From contig NZ_JAIUCZ020000014.1 in NCBI RefSeq assembly GCF_020176955.2, positions 186,001-250,000 of the forward strand: a stretch of 64,000 nt of DNA, written 5' to 3'. A model generated the notes under the pieces. That model saw only the letters and a list, made by a program, of their open reading frames with translations. It did no database searches and was not told where the DNA came from. This document shows, one piece after another, positions 58,212 to 64,000 of the stretch. Made by a program: the position numbers and the translations under genes. This stretch comes from Nocardia sp. alder85J. GTDB lineage: Bacteria > Actinomycetota > Actinomycetes > Mycobacteriales > Mycobacteriaceae. How positions within the stretch are numbered: position 1 is the stretch's first letter; the number at the start of each line of letters is the position of its first letter.

Positions 58212-58270
58212 TTGACAGTCGCAGGGATCCTGTCACTATTTTAGTAATTGTTCACTTACTTGCTGACGTC
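58212..58270 (+). promoter_or_regulatory. Promoter with TTAGTAA..CACTTACTT box before the decayed PAS/GAF copy
   Basis: TTGACA at 58212-58217, then 17 bp and ACTATT. TTAGTAATTGTTCACTTACT at 58241-58260 continues as TGCTGACGTCGG, matching 39576-39600 almost base for base. Confidence 0.65.
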
Positions 58271-58405
58271 GGCTTCGGACACTGACCGGTGACGGCCTCC
58301 ACCGGTGGTGACTGCCCCGCAGGGCCTTTCGTGCCGTATTCGCGAACCGGAGCTGCCGACCATTCGCGCTTGTCGGCTCGGCGTCGCCTGTCACCGGAGA
58401 AATGC

Positions 58406-59160
58406 ATGGCTATGTTGCCCGTTGTTCCCCAACATACTGCTGCCGGTCAGCCGATCGGCACAGATGACACGACGCATGTCACCGCCGGGTCGGTCCGGGT
58501 CGGTGTCCATGAGGCCCGGACGCCGTACCTCGAAACCGGGCCGATCACAACTCCCCGGCGGAGAGGTCCACGGTGTTCGCCGGTGGCTCGGCAATCCGAC
58601 CGAGCCACCGGCTCCCCACGCCCCCGCGGCCATCCGCTGGGACTCCGGCACTCGACGCACTCGACGCCTCCTCCTGACTGCCGAGCCGTGGCTGATGGCC
58701 CACGAAGCCACGAACATCTATCGCAGCGCGTTGTCACCACGAGAATGCCTGCGTAGAACCGTGCAGCTCGACACCGTCGCCGACCTCGCACTCCTGGCGA
58801 CCGACCGAGACGGCCCCAGCGAATACATCGGCGCCGCAACCATCCTGCACGGCTGCGGCAGCCTCCTGACCTGGCGCATCCGCGCCCGCCGCGGACGCGA
58901 CCGTGACATCCGCAGGCCGGTCCTCGACATCAGCCGCACCGAACCGGCCGCACCTCCCGAACCCTGGAACCACACAGCCTTCGACCGACCGGCTCACCGC
59001 CTCGGCGTTGCTGTCCTCCTCCGCCCTCAGTGCACCGGTGATCGCGGGATGGATCAGCGCCAGATCCGCCTGGATCGGGCACACCGATCCAGGCGATTCC
59101 GAACTGTTCCACCTCGACGACTGGACACTCCGGCAACGGACTTGCCCGCGCCTGCCGCTG
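58406..59160 (+). pseudogene. PAS/GAF-like protein, frameshifted copy
   Basis: A decayed paralogue of 40847-41833. The first ~60 residues of the intact protein are not recognisable. VHGVRRWLGNPTEPPAP, LSPRECLRRTVQLDTVADLA, ATILHGCGSLLTWRIRARR and VLDISRTEPAAPPEPW then follow in one frame. After a shift near 58975 come DRLTASALLSSSAL and SAPVIAGWISARSAWIGHTD in another. The tail ends in unrelated sequence near 59160, with the 59160-59320 gap empty. Confidence 0.82.
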
Positions 59161-59320
59161 GTCATGGATGCGCGCCGAGGGGTAGATCGTGGCTGCGGCT
59201 GCGACCACGTTACAGCCCGCTGTGAGCGGTCCCCGGTAGCGAGACGAGTTGGCCAACGGTGCGTGGCGACGGCGTGCCGGTCACCGGTCTGCGGCAACAG
59301 CAGGTTGGTCATGGGCATGA

Positions 59321-60214
59321 TCACCGGCTCGTATCAACTGGATCGTCCCCGTTTTCGAGCCGGGGAACCGGTGACACTGTTCGATGTCCGGCTGTGGCCC
59401 GGGCGATTCCGGCCGAGTGGGTTCTCGACGCGAGCCCGGCCCTGTTACCGTTTCCGGTCCGCGGTGGCCGTGTGTCGGCGAGGGAGCGCAGGATGTAGCC
59501 GATGCCTCGGACGGTGTGTACCAGTGGTGGCCCGAATTCGTCGATCCTGCGCTGCAACCGGCTGACAGAATTGTCGATCACGTGATAGCTGCGACCGTAG
59601 GCATCGCCCCATATGCGTTCCAGGATCTGTTGCCTGCTCATCACGATGCCCGTATTGGTCATGAGGTAGTGCAGGAGGGCGAATTCGGTGGCCGGGGGCC
59701 ACAACTGATGGCCGGCGCGATACACGGTGTGGGCGTCGACATCCAGAATCAGGTCCGCGCAACGGAGCTGGCCAGGTTCCTCGGCGTATGTCCGTCGCGA
59801 TCGTCGCAGCAGCATCTGTATCCGGGCGATAACCTCGTCGAGATCGAACGGTTTACCGACATAGTCGTCGCCACCGGCGGCCAAACCGATGAGCCGGTCC
59901 TCGACGGTGTTACGCGCGGACAGGAACAGCACCGGCTGGGTGTTGCCCGTGGCGCGGAGTTGCCGCACGACACGATAGCCGTCCATATCTGGCAGCACGA
60001 CATCGACCACGACCACATCCGGTGAATATGCGATGATCGCCGCGAGCGCGGCGGCACCGCTGCCCGCGCAGCGCACCTCGACACCGGAGCACCGCAGGCC
60101 GGTGCTGAGCAGCTCGGCCGTCCGGCGGCTGCTGTCGACGAGGAGAACCACCGGTGACAACGCTCCCATCACATCCATCCGAGCTCGGGACCCCGATCCA
60201 CGATCTCCGACCAC
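59321..60214 (-). CDS. OmpR-family response regulator (copy 2), atypical receiver
   Basis: A 297-residue paralogue of 46404-47153. Phosphoacceptor Asp71 (VVVDVVLPDMDGY), Ser99 and Lys121 (GKPF) are present, but the acidic pair is Asp27-Ser28 (VVLLVDSS) instead of Asp-Asp, which may weaken Mg binding and phosphorylation. The winged helix is intact (QQILERIWGD, VIDNSVSRLQRRIDEFG, VRGIGYILRS). The C-terminus runs on about 45 residues past the usual end into low-complexity sequence. GTG 60214 has GGGGAGGTG 6 nt upstream. No kinase gene is adjacent. Confidence 0.88.
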   Translation of the reverse strand: MVGDRGSGSRARMDVMGALSPVVLLVDSSRRTAELLSTGLRCSGVEVRCAGSGAAALAAIIAYSPDVVVVDVVLPDMDGYRVVRQLRATGNTQPVLFLSARNTVEDRLIGLAAGGDDYVGKPFDLDEVIARIQMLLRRSRRTYAEEPGQLRCADLILDVDAHTVYRAGHQLWPPATEFALLHYLMTNTGIVMSRQQILERIWGDAYGRSYHVIDNSVSRLQRRIDEFGPPLVHTVRGIGYILRSLADTRPPRTGNGNRAGLASRTHSAGIARATAGHRTVSPVPRLENGDDPVDTSR

Positions 60215-60430
60215 GTAACTCACCTCCCCGCAACCCGCAACGTCGACTCCGGTACCCGTTTCGGGTACCGGAGGATGGAGATTCCAGCGCAAGTAGAGCG
60301 AAATGCTCAAGTGTAAAAGCCTGCCGGGAGCGCGTTCTCCGGGACAGTGACCACCGCCCCGCCTGCATCAGAGCGTGCGGAGGTGGCGAACAGTGCACGG
60401 GCCGATCTCACGCCGACCATCCGGTGCGTA

Positions 60431-60482
60431 ACCGACTATATTGCCGCCCTTCGTCGGCTGCAATCATTCGGAACGGTTTTGG
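60431..60482 (-). promoter_or_regulatory. Response-regulator upstream element, copy 3
   Basis: On the minus strand: CCCAAAACCGTTCCGAATGA, TTGCAGCCGACGAAGGGCG, GCAATATAGT. Same half-sites and spacing as copies 1 and 2, although the surrounding leader has diverged. About 220 bp before the copy-2 regulator start. Confidence 0.6.
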
Positions 60483-60789
60483 GACGAATGACAATTCTGG
60501 CTCATCGAAAGGCAGCGCCGGTCACATCTGTTGTTCGGGAAACGTCGTCCCCGGTGGGTCGAGGACGCAGGCCGACGTGCGGGAATGCCGGTGATCGGCA
60601 GGAAATGGACAACGAGTTATCACCGTGTCACCGCGCATGCTCAAATGGCGAGCGAAATCCGATGCCAGGAAACAGGCGTACGGTCCCGTGTCGGTTTCGG
60701 AAGTCTCGCGCAGCCCGGTCGACGGCGCCGACCGTGAATGTTTCCGAGGCGTCGTCAACGGCCCTGTTTATACGATCAGACCGGAGCGG

Positions 60790-61215
60790 TGATCTGGAGA
60801 AAATATTCGATTCGACGACTATCAAGGTCCACGAACCGGCCTGCATTCCGGCCGACCACCTTGCGCCCGATATTCTTTTCACGGTTCTGCTTTCCGGTGA
60901 CCGGCTCCGTATCGCCCATGCGGGGGCGATCACGGTCGAGGACGTAGAGCGGTTCGCCGCGGCCGGGATGCGGGTCGCTGGGCAGGGCACCGGGCGAATT
61001 CGCCGGCAGTGTTCCCGGCAACGCCGGCCTGACCGCGGTCGGGTATGGAGGCGGGATGATCTTCGTCGCCGCGGTAGGCGAGAAAGCGGAACTCGGTGTG
61101 TCCACCACCGAGGCCGCCGCGGTGGAGGTGGTCGTGGACTGTACGAACCAGCTGGCCGTGCGGTTGGGTCACGAACTTGCCAGCCTCCCCACCCCCCGAT
61201 GCCGTCAGCGCCAGG
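60790..61215 (+). pseudogene. Roadblock/LC7 protein, frameshifted copy
   Basis: A decayed paralogue of 36508-36936. APDILFTVLLSGDRLRIAHA, then VEDVERFAAAGMRVAGQ lie in one frame. After a shift near 61010 come GYGGGMIFVAAVGEKAELGV, TNQLAVRLGHELASLPTP. The original start is lost: the region aligned with the ATG of the intact gene reads KIFDSTTIKVHEPACIP. Confidence 0.8.
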
Positions 61216-61229
61216 AGCCTGATCGGCCG

Positions 61230-61375
61230 GTGGCGAATTCGGTGCGGCCATCTCTGTCGAGTGCAATCGGGTACCGGCCGGATGGTCGAGGATCGAGGCG
61301 AGATCACCGTCATCGAAGCGGCCGGCGACCGTGGCGACATCGAGTGCTTCCTCGACAGAATTCAGCGTGGGTGAC
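61230..61375 (-). pseudogene. Possible methyltransferase (DUF574) scrap
   Basis: A minus-strand frame reads VATVAGRFDDGDLASILDHP, resembling AVIEADLRDPAAILDHP of the methyltransferase at 37249-38073, and it sits in the same convergent place relative to the roadblock copy as the intact pair. The match is short, so this rests partly on synteny. Confidence 0.35.
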
Positions 61376-61458
61376 GTGGTTGGTTCGGCCCGTGTCTGTA
61401 TTGCATGGCGTTCTGGGAAACGAGGCTCCGTCCGGCACCGGGAGACATCGACACCGTC

Positions 61459-61499
61459 AACTAAGTATACGCTTACTAACGGTGGTTGAGCTGTGTCAA
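61459..61499 (-). promoter_or_regulatory. TTAGTAA..TACTTAG box, inverted copy
   Basis: On the minus strand: TTGACA (61499-61494), 12 bp later CCGTTAGTAAGCGTATACTT and AG. The layout matches the promoter at 43358-43399. It faces the decayed methyltransferase scrap. The rest of 61376-61639 holds nothing else. Confidence 0.5.
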
Positions 61500-61639
61500 C
61501 TCGCGGTCTCGTGAGTTGTGGCACAGCCGTATTCGCTGTACGGATTCGACGGGCGGCCACGGCCGGGCCGCATGGAGACAGGTGGTGATTGCCGGAGTTG
61601 CGTGGAACGACAGCAGTGGTGTGACTTTGCGCCGGCGGA

Positions 61640-62011
61640 TCAGGTTCTGCCGTGGCGGCGCTGGTAGGCGGCACGTTCGGCGGCAGCGCGTCCGTGGCGG
61701 CGGGAGTCGGCGAGGGCGGGATCGAGGCCGTGCGCGGTGAGGCGGTGGACGTACAGCAGGGCAACGGTGAAGTAGATCAACGGCAAGTACAGCAGTGCCA
61801 TCATGGCTGTCCCGATCCATACGGGCCCGGGGATGAGCAGCAGCAGGCTCAACGGTGCGAGGACCGGGACGAGGATGCGCTGCAGATAACGCCGGGTCGC
61901 GCCGGGCCCGGTGAGATCGTGGAGGACCCAGTCGCGTGACTGCGCCGGCAGTGTCGCGCCGTAGATGTAGCGGATCCGCTGGGGCAGTGTCGGTCTGGTG
62001 GCTCCGGTCAT
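61640..62011 (-). CDS. DUF5313 membrane protein
   Basis: A 123-residue protein with RIRYIYGATLPAQSRDWVLH and DLTGPGATRRYLQRIL at the N-terminus, two TM helices (about 46-66 and 68-88) and a basic tail (RRHGRAAAERAAYQRRHG). This is the plan of the DUF5313 family of mycolic-acid actinobacteria. ATG 62011 overlaps the SulP stop (ATGA), so it is co-translated with the transporter. Function unknown. Confidence 0.82.
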   Translation of the reverse strand: MTGATRPTLPQRIRYIYGATLPAQSRDWVLHDLTGPGATRRYLQRILVPVLAPLSLLLLIPGPVWIGTAMMALLYLPLIYFTVALLYVHRLTAHGLDPALADSRRHGRAAAERAAYQRRHGRT

Positions 62012-63684
62012 CGGCTGCGAACCTGCACGGCGTGCCGGATTCGGCGGCGGGCGTCGGCGATGGCGTCGGGAGTGTGGGTGAACAGGTGGTTCCCGTCGCC
62101 GGTGGGCAGGGCGTCGAGGGCCGCCAGGCGCCGTTCATGGTCGGGGCGGAGTCCGGACATGAGCACGGTGATGTGCCGGTGTTCGAGTTTGCCGATGGCG
62201 TCTTTGAGGACGAGAGCGCCGGTGGTGTCGAGGGCGGTGAGGTGCGACATGCGCAAGACGACGATTTGCACGTCGCCGATGTCGGCCAGTTCGAGCAGGA
62301 ACCGGTGGGCGGCGGCGAAGAACAAGGGCCCGTCGAGACGGTAGGCGATGATGTGGTCGTGCAGCAGGGATTGCTCGTCGGCTGGTGGGGCCTGGTCCGC
62401 GACGGGTTCGGGATCAGGCGGCGTGGGGCTGTCGAGGGGGATGCGGTGCAGGCGGGCTTCGCCGGCGACGGCCCGTAGGGCCAGCAGGATCGCGATCCCG
62501 ACTCCGACCGCGACCGCGGTCACGAGGTCGAAGGCGACGGTGACCAGGAAGGTGACGGCCATGATCGCGGCATCGCCGCGCGATGCGCGGGCGATCGCGG
62601 TCAGTGACGCGGTCTCGACCATACGGACGGTCGTGGCCAGCAGTACTCCGGCCAGGGCGGCGACGGGGATTTCGGCCACCAGTGGCGCGGCCAGGTAGAC
62701 GATGCCGGCGAGGACCACCGCGTGGGTGAGGGCGGCCAGACGGGTGCGGGCGCCGGAGCGCACGTTCACCGCGGTGCGGGCGATCGCGCCGGTGGCCGGC
62801 ACTCCGCCGAACAGGGGCGCGGCGATATTGGCCAGTCCCTGGCCCAGCAGTTCCCGATTCGGGTCGTAACGGGTTCCGACGGTCATGGCGTCGGCGGCCG
62901 TCGCCGACAGCAGTGATTCCAGTGCGGCCAGCGCCGCGACCGCCAGCGCCGGCCCGACCAGGGCGCTCAATTGGCCAGGGTGCAGGAAATCGAGTGTGGG
63001 CGCCTGCAAGCCGGACGGCAGCGCCCCGATCGCGGTCAGGGAGAGGTGCGTTGTCCGTGCGGTCAGGGTCGCGGCGGCCACGGCGATCAGCGCCAGCGGT
63101 AACCGAGGCACGAACCGGCCACCGGCGAGTACGACCGCCGCCACCACCAGGGCTGTCGCGGGTGCCGCGGCGGTGGGTGCGGACACGAATTGCCGCAGCG
63201 CGTCGAACGCCGTCTGCCACACCTTGTCGCCGTGGGAGCCGGTGACGCCGAGGGCGGCAGGGAACTGCTGCAACGCGATGACGACCGCGATCCCGGCGGT
63301 GAAGCCTTCCACCACCGGGGCAGGTACGTAGCGTACCGCGCGCCCGGCCCCGGCGATCGCGAGCCCCACGAGCACGACACCGGCCAGCAGCCCCACCGTC
63401 AGCACCGCGGCGGGGCCGTGCTGGTGGGCGATCGGAACCAGCACCACGGTCATGGCGCCGGTCGGCCCGGACACCTGGAACCGCGAACCGCCGAACACCG
63501 CGGCCACCGCGCCGGCGACGACCGCAGTCGCCAGGCCCGCCGCCGCGCCCAGCCCCGAGGAGATGCCGAATCCCAGCGCCAGCGGCAAGGCCACCAGCGC
63601 CACGATCACCCCCGACAGCAGATCCGCGCCCGGTGCGGCCAACCCGGGCCGCCAATCCGACCAGCGCGGCAACAGCGCAAGCAT
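62008..63684 (-). CDS. SulP-family anion transporter with STAS domain
   Basis: A 558-residue transporter for sulfate, bicarbonate or another anion. The family signature appears as DLLSGVIVALVALPLALGFG near residue 20 and FGGSRFQVSGPTGAMTVVL at about 65. Ten or more TM segments follow, including AALESLLSATAADAMTVGTR and DPNRELLGQGLANIAAPLFG. The C-terminal STAS domain (about 430-545) has IAYRLDGPLFFAAAHRFLLE, VVLRMSHLTALDTTGALVLK. ATG 63684 comes 2 bp after the pckG stop and has GAGG upstream. Coupling to PEP carboxykinase fits bicarbonate transport, but that is inference. A broken copy is at 42240-43150. Confidence 0.9.
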   Translation of the reverse strand: MLALLPRWSDWRPGLAAPGADLLSGVIVALVALPLALGFGISSGLGAAAGLATAVVAGAVAAVFGGSRFQVSGPTGAMTVVLVPIAHQHGPAAVLTVGLLAGVVLVGLAIAGAGRAVRYVPAPVVEGFTAGIAVVIALQQFPAALGVTGSHGDKVWQTAFDALRQFVSAPTAAAPATALVVAAVVLAGGRFVPRLPLALIAVAAATLTARTTHLSLTAIGALPSGLQAPTLDFLHPGQLSALVGPALAVAALAALESLLSATAADAMTVGTRYDPNRELLGQGLANIAAPLFGGVPATGAIARTAVNVRSGARTRLAALTHAVVLAGIVYLAAPLVAEIPVAALAGVLLATTVRMVETASLTAIARASRGDAAIMAVTFLVTVAFDLVTAVAVGVGIAILLALRAVAGEARLHRIPLDSPTPPDPEPVADQAPPADEQSLLHDHIIAYRLDGPLFFAAAHRFLLELADIGDVQIVVLRMSHLTALDTTGALVLKDAIGKLEHRHITVLMSGLRPDHERRLAALDALPTGDGNHLFTHTPDAIADARRRIRHAVQVRSR

Positions 63685-63686
63685 GG

Positions 63687-64000
63687 TCACCTCGCCGCCG
63701 CCAGGCGCAGTTTCAACGCGGCCAGCTGGTCGCGCAACATTTCCGGTAGCCGGTTGCCGCCGATGGTGGCAAACCAGTCGTCGATGGACGCGGTTTCGGT
63801 GATCCACTCGTCGGTGTCGACACCGAGCGCATGAATGGCCAGGTTGCGGCGGCTGTCGTCGAGACCAGTCAGGTCCAGGGCATCGGTGGTGGGGATGTAT
63901 CCGATCGGGGTTTCGACGGCGTCGGCGGCACCATCGAGGCGGTCGAGTGCCCATTTCAGTACTCGGATGTTGTCGCGGAAACCCGGCCACAAATACGTCC
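63687..64000 (-). CDS. pckG: Phosphoenolpyruvate carboxykinase (GTP), C-terminal end
   Basis: The last 104 residues of a protein that runs off the right edge. YLWPGFRDNIRVLKWALDRL, VETPIGYIPTTDALDLTGLD and the C-terminal EMLRDQLAALKLRL helix match the end of GTP-dependent PEPCK, which makes PEP from oxaloacetate with release of CO2. The conserved GFR/GFG-N-R..KW block is intact. It is followed at once by the SulP gene, so the three minus-strand genes probably form one operon. Confidence 0.92.
   Translation of the reverse strand, partial: TYLWPGFRDNIRVLKWALDRLDGAADAVETPIGYIPTTDALDLTGLDDSRRNLAIHALGVDTDEWITETASIDDWFATIGGNRLPEMLRDQLAALKLRLAAAR

Noticed and set aside
1..64000. All frameshifts explained as sequencing errors
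   Set aside because: Some single-base breaks could be errors, but the araB nonsense codon, the internal deletions in the PucR and SulP copies, and the IS-truncated genes cannot be.
1..64000. tRNA or rRNA genes
   Set aside because: No cloverleaf with a TTCGA-type arm and CCA end, and no conserved rRNA blocks were seen on either strand by eye.

Overview
The window is high-GC DNA with actinobacterial gene families throughout: a PknB-type Ser/Thr kinase, Tat-exported cholesterol oxidase, DUF574-type methyltransferase, DUF5313, roadblock/LC7 proteins, GTP-dependent PEP carboxykinase, and IS families typical of actinomycetes. Codon use and family mix suggest a Nocardia-like member of the Mycobacteriales. 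This is inferred from protein families; there is no rRNA or tRNA in the window to settle it.

Layout. 0-5.9 kb: a Ser/Thr kinase cut by the left edge, a coupled pair of membrane proteins (one a DUF3592-WD40 fusion), a frameshifted hypothetical gene and a lipoprotein. 5.8-12.8 kb: a graveyard of IS5, IS1634 and Tn3 remnants around one intact IS5-type element, a broken small secreted protein gene and an intact 14-TM-type MFS exporter. 12.8-22 kb: an L-arabinose locus (GH2 glycosidase, TetR regulator, araB, araA, araD, HSL-family hydrolase, substrate-binding lipoprotein). Only araA, the regulator, the hydrolase and the binding protein are intact. A shared 25-bp box sits in front of four of its transcription units. 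22-31 kb: a lectin remnant, a response-regulator leader cut by an IS5 remnant, a three-gene roadblock-like operon, a second secreted-protein/MFS pair, ISL3 and IS1182 elements. 31-44 kb: TetR, secreted CE1-type esterase, PadR, roadblock plus methyltransferase, a truncated cholesterol oxidase, metal-dependent hydrolase, PAS/GAF-like protein, SulP remnant and a PucR-type regulator. 44-53.7 kb: IS4 and IS701 elements flanking an OmpR response regulator, a phage/ICE-like scrap, a FAD monooxygenase-MarR operon and a frameshifted TPR protein. 53.7-64 kb: intact cholesterol oxidase, a double GntR/FadR regulator, a decayed PAS/GAF copy, a second OmpR regulator, a decayed roadblock copy, and a SulP-DUF5313 pair behind the 3' end of pckG.

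The main theme is duplication followed by decay. At least eight gene families occur twice in the window: secreted protein, MFS, response regulator, roadblock, cholesterol oxidase, PAS/GAF, SulP and PucR-type. In nearly every pair one copy is intact and the other is frameshifted, truncated or reduced to its leader. The decayed copies keep recognisable upstream elements, which exposes three probable shared control elements: a TGATTGCA..GCAATA dyad before the response regulators, a TTAGTAA..CACTTACTT box overlapping the -10 of several units, and a leader shared by three minus-strand sites near 35.7, 39.0 and 56.2 kb.

Many breaks are single-base indels and could in part be assembly errors. The in-frame TAG in araB, the internal deletions, and the paralogue comparisons argue that much of the decay is real.
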